Shown: positions 33,598 to 45,252, counted from the stretch's first letter. The stretch: DNA of 64,000 nucleotides from Fictibacillus phosphorivorans (GCF_007673525.1 NZ_VDZU01000001.1:248001-312000); one strand, 5' to 3'. Made by a program: numbers and translations. The notes: generated by a model not told the origin, from the sequence alone.

Positions 33598-33908
33598 GCT
33601 CTGTCCCTTTAGCAGCTTACTTGATGCTTGCCTTGATCCTGTTCTGCATCGGTTTGTTTGGTGCTTTAACAAAACGTAATGCGGTCATCGTGCTCATTTC
33701 GATCGAATTGATGTTGAATGCTGTAAATATTAATCTCGTGGCATTTGCCAAATATTCTATAAATCCTGGTTTAACAGGTCAGATCTTTTCGCTGTTTACG
33801 ATCACGGTTGCTGCGGCAGAAGCGGCAGTCGGACTTGCGATTCTCATCGCGCTGTACCGCAACAGACAGACGGTAAACGTGGATGAGATGGATACGATGA
33901 AGCGATAA
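33594..33908 (+). CDS. nuoK: NADH-quinone oxidoreductase subunit K
   Basis: The 104-residue protein has three helices with conserved glutamates in [11 protein letters not shown] and [11 protein letters not shown], part of the proton path. It is MrpC-like and of standard length. Confidence 0.95.
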   Translation: MSSVPLAAYLMLALILFCIGLFGALTKRNAVIVLISIELMLNAVNINLVAFAKYSINPGLTGQIFSLFTITVAAAEAAVGLAILIALYRNRQTVNVDEMDTMKR

Positions 33909-33926
33909 GGAAGGAGATGGACGATT

Positions 33927-35795
33927 ATGTTGCAGAATAGTTGGCTTATACCGTTGTTCCCGCTTTTATCCTTCGTTTTATTGCTGATTTTTAGAAAATC
34001 AAAAAGTGAGGGCACTGCATGGATCGGTGTGCTTCTAACCGGGTTATCGCTCATTCTATCCATCGGGGTTTGGATCTCGGTGTGGCAAGGTGACGGAATT
34101 AAGGTTGAAGGCACTTGGTTCGAGATCGGTGAGCGTGCCATCACGATGGGATATGAAGTCAATCCGCTGAACGCTCTTATGCTTGTAATCGTTTCACTCG
34201 TCAGTTTTCTTGTACATCTTTACTCAAAAGGATACATGCATGGCGATGATCGGTTTCCTGTGTTTTTTGCGTATTTAGGATTATTTTCGTTTGCGATGCT
34301 CGGACTCGTTCTATCTCCGAATCTATTGCAACTCTATATGTTTTGGGAGCTTGTTGGACTTGGTTCGTTCTTGCTGATCGGATTCTACTATTTTAAACCA
34401 GAAGCAAAAGCCGCAGCGAAAAAGGCTTTTGTGATGACCCGAATTGGGGACGTTGGTCTTTTTATCGGAATGATTTTGTTATTTTGGCAGGTTGGTAGTT
34501 TTGAATATGACGAAATTTTTGCTTCCGTTCGAAATGGTGATATATCATCGGGCATGCTCACTCTTACAGCACTATGTATCTTTGTAGGAGCGATCGGAAA
34601 ATCAGGTCAGCTACCTCTTCATACATGGCTTCCGGATGCGATGGAAGGTCCAACACCCGTATCAGCGCTAATCCATGCGGCAACGATGGTCGCGGCTGGG
34701 GTGTACTTGGTCGCTGCGATGTATCCGCTCTTCCAAGCTTCAGAAACGGCACTAACGGTCGTTGCTGTAGTAGGGGGAGTCACAGCAATCTTTGCGGCTT
34801 CAATCGGACTTATGCAAAAAGACATCAAACGCGTCTTGGCATACTCTACGGTCAGTCAGCTAGGATACATGATGCTCGCACTTGGTGCATCCGGTTATGT
34901 GGCAGGGATCTTTCACCTAACAACGCATGCATTCTTTAAAGCATTATTGTTCTTAGCTGCAGGAAGCGTGATTCATGCTGTACATACACAAAACATTGAT
35001 GAGATGGGCGGACTTTGGAAAAAGCTTCGGCTGACAGGGCCTCTCTTTTTAATCGGCGCTCTAGCCATCTCGGGAGTTCCGCTTCTATCCGGTTTCTTTT
35101 CAAAAGACGAAATTTTAGCCAGTACGTATGCAGATGGCCGTTACGGATTGTTCTGGCTGGCAGTCGTTGCAGCCTTTATGACGGCGTTCTATATGTTCCG
35201 TCTATTTTTCCTTGTGTTTACCGGGAAACCGCGTGGAGATCAGAGAGGTGTACATGAGTCACCAAGTGTTATGACGCTTCCGATGATTGTTTTAGGTGTT
35301 CTAGCAATCGTGGCAGGTTACCTGAACACAACGTGGTTCGGTACGTTTCTATCAGATTACTTAGCAGGTGGCCCGGTTGAACTAGCACATGGAGATCATC
35401 ACGGTCCAGGCTGGATTCCGATTGTTGCAACAGCCGCGTCTCTTTTAGGAATTGGTTTAGCTTATCTGATTTACCAAAAAGGTACACTTTCCGGTGATTG
35501 GGTCACCCGGTCGTTACCAGGGCTCAGCAACGTGATCTACAACAAATGGTACGTTGATGAAGGATATGACGCGACTTTCGTTAAAGGAACGAAGGGGTTG
35601 AGCAAACTTGGCGTCCTGTTTGATAAATATATCGTGGACGGACTCGTGGCAGCAGTTGTGAGTGGCGTTCAAGGGTTAAGTAAGGTAGGCTCGCGTCTTC
35701 AAAACGGGCAGGTTCAAACATATGGGACGTTCGCCATTTTTGGCATCGTGATTCTATTGCTGATCGTCGCATTAACAGGGGGGTACTTCACATGA
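33927..35795 (+). CDS. nuoL: NADH-quinone oxidoreductase subunit L
   Basis: The 622-residue antiporter-like subunit has FWELVGLGSFLLIGFYY with the key glutamate, LPDAMEGPTPVSALIHAATMV with helix-break proline, and the long C-terminal lateral helix region. It is one of three proton-pumping modules. Its stop overlaps nuoM by 4 bases. Confidence 0.96.
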   Translation: MLQNSWLIPLFPLLSFVLLLIFRKSKSEGTAWIGVLLTGLSLILSIGVWISVWQGDGIKVEGTWFEIGERAITMGYEVNPLNALMLVIVSLVSFLVHLYSKGYMHGDDRFPVFFAYLGLFSFAMLGLVLSPNLLQLYMFWELVGLGSFLLIGFYYFKPEAKAAAKKAFVMTRIGDVGLFIGMILLFWQVGSFEYDEIFASVRNGDISSGMLTLTALCIFVGAIGKSGQLPLHTWLPDAMEGPTPVSALIHAATMVAAGVYLVAAMYPLFQASETALTVVAVVGGVTAIFAASIGLMQKDIKRVLAYSTVSQLGYMMLALGASGYVAGIFHLTTHAFFKALLFLAAGSVIHAVHTQNIDEMGGLWKKLRLTGPLFLIGALAISGVPLLSGFFSKDEILASTYADGRYGLFWLAVVAAFMTAFYMFRLFFLVFTGKPRGDQRGVHESPSVMTLPMIVLGVLAIVAGYLNTTWFGTFLSDYLAGGPVELAHGDHHGPGWIPIVATAASLLGIGLAYLIYQKGTLSGDWVTRSLPGLSNVIYNKWYVDEGYDATFVKGTKGLSKLGVLFDKYIVDGLVAAVVSGVQGLSKVGSRLQNGQVQTYGTFAIFGIVILLLIVALTGGYFT

Positions 35796-37309
35796 ACACA
35801 TGGCTTCTATCGATATTAATCCTTTCCCCATTGTTAGGCGTTTTGGTTCTCCTATTTACTCCATCTCAAGATGAGAAGTCGATCAAATGGATCGGAATAT
35901 TAGGTACATTATTTCCGCTAGGTACCGCACTCGTTACGTTGTCTGCTTTCAATAAATCGGGCGAAGGTCTTCAGCTTGCCGAAAAGTTTCAGTGGGTTTC
36001 GTATGAAGTCTTTCAGTCGAATGGTGATGTGAGCTATCCAATCTTCTATGAAGTCGGTGTTAACGGTTTATCGATGGTGCTCATTTTATTGACAACGGTA
36101 GTGAGTGTCCTTGCTGCCATTGCATCCTACTCGATCAAAAAAGATTGGAAAAGTTACTTCATATTGTTCTTTTTGCTTGAGATGGGCATGATTGGCGTAT
36201 TCGCCTCACAAAACCTATTTTTGTTCTTTATTTTCTTTGAGATCACGCTCATTCCGATGTTCTTCCTCATCGGACGCTGGGGTTACCTTGAAAAAGAAAA
36301 AGCAGCGTACAGTTTTCTGATCTATAACGGCGTGGGTTCAGCCATTCTTCTGATCGCGTTCGTCGCGATGTTCATGAAGACGGGAACGATGAATTTTGAG
36401 CAGTTAGCTTATACATTCTCGCTTCCGCAATCTGAACTGAGTGATATGAACATCACGAAGGATTTTAAGATGGGAATGCTGATCGCGCTTCTTCTCGCGT
36501 TTGCCGTGAAGCTGCCGGTCGCACCGCTTCACTCTTGGATGGTGAAGGTTCACGTTCAGGCACCACCACCGATCGTTATGCTTCACTCGGGGATTCTTTT
36601 GAAAATTGGGGCGTACGGCTTAATCGTTTTTGGGGCAGGGCTGTTTCCAGATCAGTTTGAGTCACTCGCTTTTATCATCGGATTGTTCGGTTTGATCAAC
36701 CTGCTTTACGGAGCGTTCTTAGCACTCACACAGCGTGATATGAAACGCGTCTTAGCGTATTCATCTGTTTCGCATATGGGAATCGTTCTGATCGGGCTCG
36801 CCGCATTAAACGAAGCGGGTATGACGGGTGCCGTGTTCCAAGTCGTTTCACACGGATTGATCTCGGCGCTATTGTTCTTCTTAGTAGGTGTTCTTTACGA
36901 ACGAGGAGGTTCATCACAGTTAAAAGATTTTGGTGGAGTCGCGAAAAGGATGCCGATCTTTGCAGGTGTTTTGCTCGCAGGGGGACTCGCATCATTAGGA
37001 CTACCGGGAATGTCAGGTTTTATAAGCGAGTTCATGGCGTTTTTAGGATTGTTTGAGACGATGCCCGTGTTAGCAGCTATAGGAACATTAGGGCTGATTT
37101 TAACAGCGGTCTACGTGTTGCGTGCGGTCTTGGCGATCACGTTTGGTACTGAAAAAGAACTATCGAACGCACATGATCTTTCATCAACAGAACGAATTCC
37201 GGCGTTTATCTTGCTTGCAGCGATTTTGTTTATCGGCATCTATCCTGCATGGTTAAGTGATATGCTCCGTCCAACATTAGATAGCATTCTGCTAGGGTTA
37301 GGGGGCTAA
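35792..37309 (+). CDS. nuoM: NADH-quinone oxidoreductase subunit M
   Basis: The 505-residue antiporter-like subunit has FFIFFEITLIPMFFLIG with the conserved glutamate, the lysine segment AVKLPVAPLHSWMVKVHVQA, and AYSSVSHMGIVLIG. It forms the second pumping module. Confidence 0.96.
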   Translation: MNTWLLSILILSPLLGVLVLLFTPSQDEKSIKWIGILGTLFPLGTALVTLSAFNKSGEGLQLAEKFQWVSYEVFQSNGDVSYPIFYEVGVNGLSMVLILLTTVVSVLAAIASYSIKKDWKSYFILFFLLEMGMIGVFASQNLFLFFIFFEITLIPMFFLIGRWGYLEKEKAAYSFLIYNGVGSAILLIAFVAMFMKTGTMNFEQLAYTFSLPQSELSDMNITKDFKMGMLIALLLAFAVKLPVAPLHSWMVKVHVQAPPPIVMLHSGILLKIGAYGLIVFGAGLFPDQFESLAFIIGLFGLINLLYGAFLALTQRDMKRVLAYSSVSHMGIVLIGLAALNEAGMTGAVFQVVSHGLISALLFFLVGVLYERGGSSQLKDFGGVAKRMPIFAGVLLAGGLASLGLPGMSGFISEFMAFLGLFETMPVLAAIGTLGLILTAVYVLRAVLAITFGTEKELSNAHDLSSTERIPAFILLAAILFIGIYPAWLSDMLRPTLDSILLGLGG

Positions 37310-37312
37310 ATC

Positions 37313-38845
37313 ATGGATCTAGATACTTTATTATCGTTTAGATGGAGCGTCATGCTTCCTGAATTTATTATCTTAGGTGTTGCGACCCTTTTATCTGTTA
37401 TTGACCTTTTTATGAAAAAAGAATCGAGCAGAAAGCCTCTGGCCTGGCTTGCTGGAGCAGGTATTCTAGCTGCCCTCATCGCCATATTTATGCAGCTCGA
37501 TATTGAAGTAACTTCCATTCTGTATGATACGTACAGACTTGATTCGTTCTCAAAAGCTTTCAAGATTCTGCTTTTGTTAGGAACTTTATTAGTAATCGTT
37601 CTTTCTTCCAATTATAAAAAAGAAGATCTGGAAGAAAACCGGGGAGAATTTTATTACTTGCTCCTCGCAGCTCTATTAGGGGCAATGATGATGGCTTCAA
37701 GCGCTGACTTGATCACATTGTTTGTGGGCCTTGAACTTCTCTCACTTTCTTCCTATGTAATGGCAGGACTCGAGAGACGCAATAAACGAAGCAACGAATC
37801 TGCGTTTAAGTATATCGTGTCTGGCGGGATCGCGACCGCTATCACCCTTTTTGGAATGAGTTATATTTTCGGGCTGACCGGAGAGACGAACCTGTTCAAG
37901 ATCGCAGAGAACATGGGGAACCTTGAACTGTTAGAGCACAGCTTTCTCATCGTCTTCGCTTTCATCATCACGTTTGCAGGACTAACGTTTAAGATCGCGG
38001 CCGCTCCGCTTCACATGTGGGCACCAGATGTATATGAAGGTGCGCCTGTTCCGGTTACAGCATTTTTGAGTGTCGTGTCGAAAACAGCAGGCTTTGTGAT
38101 CTTGTTGCGAGTGATCATCATCTGTTTCATTGCGGCTCCAGGGATCGATAAGGAACCGATCCTTCTACAAGTTCAGCCGTATGTGATGGTATTAGCGGCT
38201 GCAACCATGATCATCGGTAACGTCACAGCGCTTCGACAACGAAATATAAAAAGGATGTTTGCGTATTCGTCTATCGCACAAGCGGGTTACATTTTAGTAC
38301 CGTTCGTGTCAAATTCGTCATTAATATTCGAACTGATTTGGTTCTATCTGCTGGCGTACTTATTTATGAATATTGGCGCGTTTACCGTCATTCAATTGTT
38401 AACGAGTCAAGAAGGTTCAAATGATATCGGCGTTTTCCGCGGGTTATTCCGTCGATCACCGTGGCTCGCTGTTCCGATGACATTCTTTATTCTCTCTCTT
38501 GCCGGGATTCCCATCACAGCAGGATTTATCGGTAAGTTTGGAATCTTCATGGGAGCGCTTGGACTTGAACAACCACAATATTGGCTGGCGTCTGTAATGA
38601 TGGCAACCACGCTCGTGTCGTACGTGTATTACTTTAACATCATTGCGATCATGTTTTTCCGCGACAGTGATGGAACAAAGGTTTCAATCCCAGGTGGAAT
38701 GGCTGCCGTACTCGCCTTTTGTGCAGCATCAGTTCTTATTCTAGGGGTTATGCCCGATCTCGCACTGGATTTCTTCTACGGAAACTTTGATGTGAATGAA
38801 TTCTTCATGCAGATTGAAACGGAAGTTCATACACATGATCATTGA
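37313..38845 (+). CDS. nuoN: NADH-quinone oxidoreductase subunit N
   Basis: The 510-residue antiporter-like subunit has LFVGLELLSLSSYVMAGL, FKIAAAPLHMWAPDVYEGAP and FAYSSIAQAGYILV. It is the last gene of the operon and is followed by a terminator. No nuoE, nuoF or nuoG homologue occurs anywhere in the operon. Confidence 0.96.
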   Translation: MDLDTLLSFRWSVMLPEFIILGVATLLSVIDLFMKKESSRKPLAWLAGAGILAALIAIFMQLDIEVTSILYDTYRLDSFSKAFKILLLLGTLLVIVLSSNYKKEDLEENRGEFYYLLLAALLGAMMMASSADLITLFVGLELLSLSSYVMAGLERRNKRSNESAFKYIVSGGIATAITLFGMSYIFGLTGETNLFKIAENMGNLELLEHSFLIVFAFIITFAGLTFKIAAAPLHMWAPDVYEGAPVPVTAFLSVVSKTAGFVILLRVIIICFIAAPGIDKEPILLQVQPYVMVLAAATMIIGNVTALRQRNIKRMFAYSSIAQAGYILVPFVSNSSLIFELIWFYLLAYLFMNIGAFTVIQLLTSQEGSNDIGVFRGLFRRSPWLAVPMTFFILSLAGIPITAGFIGKFGIFMGALGLEQPQYWLASVMMATTLVSYVYYFNIIAIMFFRDSDGTKVSIPGGMAAVLAFCAASVLILGVMPDLALDFFYGNFDVNEFFMQIETEVHTHDH

Positions 38846-38862
38846 TTGTTGAGCTTAGATGA

Positions 38863-38908
38863 AAGTCCATCAACCTTCTCCTTAGTTGGAGGTTGGTGGG
38901 CTTTTTTA
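38863..38908 (+). terminator. Terminator of the nuo operon
   Basis: AGTCCATCAACCTTC pairs with GAGGTTGGTGGGCT around a 10-base loop, followed by six T residues. Confidence 0.88.
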
Positions 38909-39060
38909 GTTTTCTTAAAAAGAAGTACTCTTTTAGAAACTATAAGAGCTAGTGGTTAAGTAGGCTGTCCAACTCATATTACTCATAATTTTTTGCAGTA
39001 TGAATGGCTGTTTATTAACAGGTTGTTTGCTTTTAAATCTTTTTATTTACTACCTTGACT

Positions 39061-39312
39061 GTTGATTGAAGTGTAAGATGCGAGACTCCTGCGGGACAGG
39101 TGGGCAGTCCTCAAAGTAGAGGTGGCTCGTTCAGTCCCGACAAGCAAAAGGTGAATGGGTTTGAAGGCGCACTTTGCCTTCTTAACCATTTAACTTTTGA
39201 CCTCGAGGGGCTAGCCACTGCAACTAGACAGGTGAGACACTTAAGAGTGAAACGTACGAATGTGGCTCACCGCCTGCCCCGCGGAAAGCGAGTATCTGAA
39301 ACGGAAATCAAC
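39061..39312 (+). repeat. Dispersed palindromic repeat, copy 3 (with insert)
   Basis: GTTGATTGAAG and TGCGAGACTCCTGCGGGA open the element, and GGCTCACCGCCTGCCCCGCG, GGAAAGCGAG and GGAAATCAAC close it. About 120 bp of extra sequence (from near 39100 to 39220) interrupts the core. The 38909-39060 and 39313-39610 flanks hold no gene I can support. Confidence 0.82.
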
Positions 39313-39610
39313 TACATCCAAAAACAACAAAGCTTATGAAAACAGCTTTAAAGTAAATCTCCGCCCTACCCGAAAAAAGTCCTCAAAAAATAAGCCAAAA
39401 CTACCGTAACTTCTTACGTTTTGTTTCGTCTAATCATAGTGAAACGACTATCTATTGAGATTGACATTTATTAGTCGTTACAACTTTTTGAACTTATTGA
39501 AAGAAAAGGCTTTCAAAACACCTTACTAGGGAAAAAGTATCTATCTAAAATGTTGGGAAAGACGTATGCTTAAGATGTCGAAATATGTAATGAGGAGGTC
39601 AGACTTTTAA

Positions 39611-39844
39611 ATGATTCCAATCGGACAACAAGCTTTGTTACATATCATCGTACATCTATTGTTTCTCGTGATCTCTTGGTGGGCATTGCAGGCCGTTCAT
39701 TTTGATAAATGGATCAAAAAAGGTAAGGTCATGCAAGCTAGAGTGTTATACATACTTCTAGTGATCAGCTTAGCAAGCATAGCGAGCGATTTTTTTCTAA
39801 AGTATCTACAGTATTCCACGAATCTCAGTCAGCTATTTGGATAA
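39611..39844 (+). CDS. ywzB: DUF1146 membrane protein YwzB
   Basis: The 77-residue protein has two helices separated by a charged loop (WALQAVHFDKWIKKGKVMQAR), the pattern of DUF1146/YwzB. Its function is unknown. In B. subtilis it also lies between atpC and the murA region. GAGGAGGTCAG precedes the ATG. Confidence 0.85.
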   Translation: MIPIGQQALLHIIVHLLFLVISWWALQAVHFDKWIKKGKVMQARVLYILLVISLASIASDFFLKYLQYSTNLSQLFG

Positions 39845-39953
39845 CTCCACGACATTTACAGAAGTAGTGGATTTGTCGGAATATGACTACAACTTCCACG
39901 GATATCCTCTGTTTCATTGGCAACAATGAGAAATAGAGAGGATGTGCTGGGGA

Positions 39954-40700
39954 ATGAAAAAATGGACGATGACGATTACAGCGATTTTGCTATTGGTTAT
40001 GATTACTTCTGGATATGCAAAAACAGATGAAAAAACAAATGAAGTTACACATATAATAGACGTTCTAAAGAAGAGCGGAGCAACGCCTGACAAATGGACT
40101 ATGTATTTTCGTGGTCAAACAGGTTTTGCATCTAAAGGACTAGGGTATGTAAAACAAGCAGAAGAGCTTAAACGTAATTATCCTGAATTTACATGGGCGG
40201 TAACTGAAGATGAAGCCGGACATTATAAAATGACCGGACTATTCGAGCGTAATGATATCGGGGTTAGAGAGAAAATGACCGTCATTACATACCCCCAAAA
40301 AGATCAATCTGCATCGTATTTTATTTATGCGGTTGAAGGACTTGTAAATGCAAATCAAAATTGGAAAGAAATCCAGAACCTGATCGATAGCCGTGTAAAA
40401 CAATCAATTGGAGGAAATCCCAAAATTTTCTCTTGTGTTACCGGTACATACGGTGATAAAATGGTGGTTGATTTGTATTCGCAAGCAAATGAATTGGTAC
40501 GCGCCTTTTCTGGTGATCCTGTCGAGGAACTAAAAGAAGAGACGGTTGTGTCGCTTTCTGCATATACTGAGCAGTGGGAACAAGCGATTTATACCGGTCA
40601 TCAACATAAAATGAATCTTCAGGTGGCTTTGCGATCTGAAGGATTGGGCAGCGGAACAACTGTCACAATTGGCACACCAATAATTACGTCTGAATATTAA
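39954..40700 (+). CDS. ywmB: YwmB family protein (DUF1779)
   Basis: The 248-residue secreted or membrane-attached protein begins with a hydrophobic signal (MTITAILLLVMITSGYA) and contains RNYPEFTWAVTEDEAGHYK and LVRAFSGDPVEELKEETVVS typical of YwmB. The fold resembles TATA-box-binding protein, but DNA binding is not expected outside the cell. It lies immediately before murA, as in B. subtilis. An in-frame start at 39942 is possible; ribosome site spacing does not settle it. Confidence 0.83.
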   Translation: MKKWTMTITAILLLVMITSGYAKTDEKTNEVTHIIDVLKKSGATPDKWTMYFRGQTGFASKGLGYVKQAEELKRNYPEFTWAVTEDEAGHYKMTGLFERNDIGVREKMTVITYPQKDQSASYFIYAVEGLVNANQNWKEIQNLIDSRVKQSIGGNPKIFSCVTGTYGDKMVVDLYSQANELVRAFSGDPVEELKEETVVSLSAYTEQWEQAIYTGHQHKMNLQVALRSEGLGSGTTVTIGTPIITSEY

Positions 40701-40730
40701 TATACAAATTGGACGCGGAGGGGAATATCG

Positions 40731-42041
40731 TTGGAAAAAATCATTGTCCGTGGTGGTAGGCGGTTAGAAGGCTCTGTTCGAGTTGAAGGAGCTAAGAATG
40801 CCGTACTTCCTGTCATCGCAGCATCCATTTTAGCAAGTAAGGGCAAAAGCACGATCAAAGACGTGCCTAGTCTAGCTGATGTGTTTACGATTAACGAAGT
40901 ATTACGTTATTTAAATATTGATGTAGCATTTGAAAACGGTGAAATTTCTGTTGATGCTACAAACGAATTGAAAACTGAAGCACCATTTGAGTATGTCCGC
41001 AAAATGAGAGCATCATTCCTAGTAATGGGACCATTGCTTGCTCGCGTTGGATTGTCTCGTATCGCACTTCCTGGGGGATGCGCGATTGGATCACGTCCGA
41101 TCGATCAGCATCTAAAAGGATTCGAAGCGATGGGTGCAACAGTAAAGATCGGAAATGGATTTATCGAAGCAAAAATTGATGGCCGCTTGCAAGGTGCAAA
41201 AATTTATTTAGACTTCCCAAGTGTAGGAGCAACTGAGAACATTATGATGGCTGCAACACTTGCTGAAGGAACGACTATCATCGAAAACGCTGCAAAAGAA
41301 CCTGAAATCGTATGTCTAGCTAACTACTTGAACGCGATGGGTGCTACAGTTATCGGTGCAGGAACAGGTACGATTCGCATTGTCGGAGCTGAAGAACTTG
41401 TTGGTGCTGAGCATACAGTAGTTCCAGACCGTATCGAAGCGGGTACGTATATGGTAGCAGCAGCTATTACACAAGGTGACGTTTTAGTTGAAAATGCTAT
41501 CGCAGAACACCTACGTCCTTTAATCGCAAAAATGGAAGAGATGGGTGTACAGATTCAAGAAGAAGGAAACGGACTTCGTGTTCGCGGACCTCGTGAATTA
41601 AAACCTGTTGATATTAAAACAATGCCTCACCCAGGATTTCCGACTGACCTTCAGTCGCAAATGATGGCGCTATTGCTTCGTGCAAACGGAACAAGCGTGA
41701 TCACGGAAACTGTATTCGAAAACCGTTTCATGCACGTGGAAGAATTCCGCCGTATGAATGGTGATATTAAAATTGAAGGCCGTTCTTCTGTAATCAACGG
41801 ACCTGTAAATCTGCAAGGTGCTGAGGTTGCTTCAACTGACCTTCGCGCAGGTGCTGCTTTGGTACTTGCTGGGCTTGTCGCTGATGGTTACACGCGTGTA
41901 ACTGAACTTAAGCACATTGACCGCGGATACGTTGATTTCACTGGGAAATTGGCTGCATTAGGTGCTGACATCGAGCGTGTAAACGAAGATGTGAAAGCAA
42001 CACCTGCCAAAGAGCAATCATTAAAAAGTAATTTAGCATAA
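40731..42041 (+). CDS. murA: UDP-N-acetylglucosamine 1-carboxyvinyltransferase MurA
   Basis: The 436-residue enzyme starts with the substrate loop [14 protein letters not shown] and has catalytic Cys117 in [17 protein letters not shown], the fosfomycin target. It transfers enolpyruvate to UDP-GlcNAc, the first committed step of peptidoglycan synthesis. The start is TTG 40731 with GGAGGGG upstream. It corresponds to murAA by position next to ywmB and spoIID. Confidence 0.96.
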   Translation: MEKIIVRGGRRLEGSVRVEGAKNAVLPVIAASILASKGKSTIKDVPSLADVFTINEVLRYLNIDVAFENGEISVDATNELKTEAPFEYVRKMRASFLVMGPLLARVGLSRIALPGGCAIGSRPIDQHLKGFEAMGATVKIGNGFIEAKIDGRLQGAKIYLDFPSVGATENIMMAATLAEGTTIIENAAKEPEIVCLANYLNAMGATVIGAGTGTIRIVGAEELVGAEHTVVPDRIEAGTYMVAAAITQGDVLVENAIAEHLRPLIAKMEEMGVQIQEEGNGLRVRGPRELKPVDIKTMPHPGFPTDLQSQMMALLLRANGTSVITETVFENRFMHVEEFRRMNGDIKIEGRSSVINGPVNLQGAEVASTDLRAGAALVLAGLVADGYTRVTELKHIDRGYVDFTGKLAALGADIERVNEDVKATPAKEQSLKSNLA

Positions 42042-42053
42042 TATTAAATTTAG

Positions 42054-42085
42054 AAACCTCTTCTCATTTTGAGAAGGGGTTTTTC
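42054..42085 (+). terminator. Terminator after murA
   Basis: AAACCTCTTCTC pairs with GAGAAGGGGTTT around ATTTT, followed by T residues. Confidence 0.9.
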
Positions 42086-42100
42086 TGTTTTTTATGAGTT

Positions 42101-42135
42101 TTTACGGTACGTGTTTTTATATTTGTTATACGTTC
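42101..42135 (-). repeat. Conserved array cap, copy 2
   Basis: On the reverse strand it reads GAACGTATAAC, an AT-rich spacer and AACACGTACCGTAAAA. It follows array 6 in the same relative order as in the other capped arrays. Confidence 0.83.
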
Positions 42136-42250
42136 ACCGGTAAAGAGGTAATGAGCACCTAAAAAGTGTGTCGTTCCACCTGTACGCATCCTCTTACCAC
42201 CTTAAAATCATGAATAACCACCTGAAAATGATATTTTTCCACCGACATCC
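42136..42250 (-). repeat. 21-bp tandem array, ACCGGT/ACCT type (array 6)
   Basis: Units start at 42136, 42157, 42178, 42199, 42220 and 42241, exactly 21 bp apart, with cores ACCGGTAAA, ACCTAAAAA, ACCTGTACG, ACCTTAAAA, ACCTGAAAA and ACCGACATC. It shares this core and the cap with array 7. Confidence 0.87.
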
Positions 42251-42271
42251 AAGATTTTAGAGGCACCATCC

Positions 42272-42297
42272 GTTTAATTCAAAGCGTATTCGGGAAA
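42272..42297 (+). promoter_or_regulatory. Candidate sigma-B promoter
   Basis: GTTTAA (42272-42277) and GGGAAA (42292-42297) are 14 bp apart, close to the sigma-B pattern GTTTAA-N12-15-GGGTAT. It lies 50 bp before a gene whose Listeria relative lmo0937 is known to be sigma-B dependent. Confidence 0.6.
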
Positions 42298-42347
42298 TCT
42301 AAACCGTATACTTATACTTTTTTATTTATAGAAGGGATGTCGAACTC

Positions 42348-42494
42348 ATGCTTTGGACCATTATCGGAATATTAGTCGTACTGTGGTTATTAGGTGTTAT
42401 TTTTAAAGTCGCTGGCGGTATCATTCATATTTTACTCGTAATTGCATTGATCGTATTTGTTTTAAATTTTATTAAAGGTCGGAAATCGAAATAG
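42348..42494 (+). CDS. Lmo0937-type small membrane protein
   Basis: The 48-residue protein MLWTIIGILVVLWLLGVIFK is followed by VAGGIIHILLVIALIVFVLN and a basic tail. Two closely spaced helices with this pattern mark the lmo0937/DUF5670 family, which is stress-induced in relatives. AGAAGGG lies 11 bases before the ATG. A terminator follows. It is too short for most open-frame cut-offs. Confidence 0.82.
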   Translation: MLWTIIGILVVLWLLGVIFKVAGGIIHILLVIALIVFVLNFIKGRKSK

Positions 42495-42498
42495 CTGT

Positions 42499-42529
42499 AA
42501 AAGCTGGCTTTCATAGTCAGCTTTTTTTT
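42499..42529 (+). terminator. Terminator of the small membrane protein gene
   Basis: AAAGCTGGCT pairs with AGTCAGCTTT around TTCAT, followed by a T run. Confidence 0.88.
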
Positions 42530-42643
42530 ATGGCAAAAGTTCGTTTATTCACTCGAATCAACACAAAAAAACAGTACCTAATACCCGTTTTTTATTTGAA
42601 ATTTTTGCTTTTAGTACGATGTAATCAAAATTTTAAGAATAGT

Positions 42644-42671
42644 TTGAAAATAAAAAGAAAGGTGCTATTAT
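42644..42671 (+). promoter_or_regulatory. Possible promoter of the metalloprotease gene
   Basis: TTGAAA (42644-42649) and TATTAT (42666-42671) are 16 bp apart and 50 bp before the start codon. Confidence 0.45.
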
Positions 42672-42697
42672 AAATCCACTGGCTTTAAAATTCATGA

Positions 42698-44386
<1,689 letters not shown>

Positions 44387-44397
44387 ATTTTAATGCG

Positions 44398-44436
44398 AAA
44401 ACCCTGATCTCTTAGTGTGGAGGTCAGGGTTTTTAT
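44398..44436 (+). terminator. Terminator after the metalloprotease gene
   Basis: AAACCCTGATCTC pairs with GAGGTCAGGGTTT, followed by T residues. The reverse-strand gene ends at 44444, so it may serve both. Confidence 0.88.
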
Positions 44437-44443
44437 TGTTGTT

Positions 44444-45058
44444 TTACAACCCATTCACCGCCATTTTACCAAGTGGTCCGTTTTCATCCAAGATGTTTTG
44501 AAAATCGAAAACAGAGATAGGGAACATGGGAAAGCCATATACATAAGCGGTGATCTCATAAAGTTGAAAATAGATCACGAGCGACTTGTCGGCGATATAA
44601 AAATCTTGATCCGGCCGGATGCTTTTAAAAGGTTCGAGTGTATCAATCTGCCTCGATTTAAGCTGTTCTTTTATATGACGGTTGATCACATCTACATAAT
44701 TGCTTCCGGGTTTAAACAGATCTTTCAACTGATACGTTTTCCCTGTCGATAGATCCCACGTTTCTGATTTGATATACGTCATCCCATGAGCGGCCATAGG
44801 TGTATAAGCGAAATTTAAGAAGCCGATGGATACGATGTTCTTTTCGTTCGTTTTTACAGCAAATTCTCCATACATGCCTGGACGTGCCTCGGGATTCTGA
44901 TAACTCGCGAGCTGCTCGTTGATCTGAACGATTCTTTGGTTAACTTGCTGCTGAATGCGAGGGTTGATTTTGCCTTCGATCTGCGGGTAGTAAATCTTTA
45001 TGTTACCAGGTGCATACGTAAGCGTACGAACCAAAACAGGAGGCTGAAAACTGTCCAT
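44444..45058 (-). CDS. DUF3298/DUF4163 (RsiV-like) protein
   Basis: The 204-residue protein has an N-terminal DUF4163-like part (NIKIYYPQIEGKINPRIQQ) and a C-terminal DUF3298 part (YIADKSLVIYFQLYEITAYV). The same pair occurs in the extracellular half of anti-sigma factor RsiV and in PdaC. No signal peptide or helix is visible, so this version seems soluble. The ATG at 45058 lies 6 bases after GAAAGGGTG. Its role is unknown. Confidence 0.78.
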   Translation of the reverse strand: MDSFQPPVLVRTLTYAPGNIKIYYPQIEGKINPRIQQQVNQRIVQINEQLASYQNPEARPGMYGEFAVKTNEKNIVSIGFLNFAYTPMAAHGMTYIKSETWDLSTGKTYQLKDLFKPGSNYVDVINRHIKEQLKSRQIDTLEPFKSIRPDQDFYIADKSLVIYFQLYEITAYVYGFPMFPISVFDFQNILDENGPLGKMAVNGL

Positions 45059-45252
45059 ATGATTCACCCTTTCAAGCATTTCATCTCTCTATTTTATGCG
45101 GCGGTTGGCTTGTATCAGTCCTTGAAGCAAAACTTGTAAATGAAGTATGTAGCGAGCTCATTTCAATTGTAAAAATGCTAGTTTTGAGTTCTAAATGCCC
45201 CTCTTTTTGTATAAGTTGTATGGTAGATAACAATCTAGGAGGGCATTGGAAC

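Noticed and set aside
39100..39339. 79-codon frame after the nuo operon
   Set aside because: It lies across the palindromic repeat copy 3 and lacks a ribosome site.
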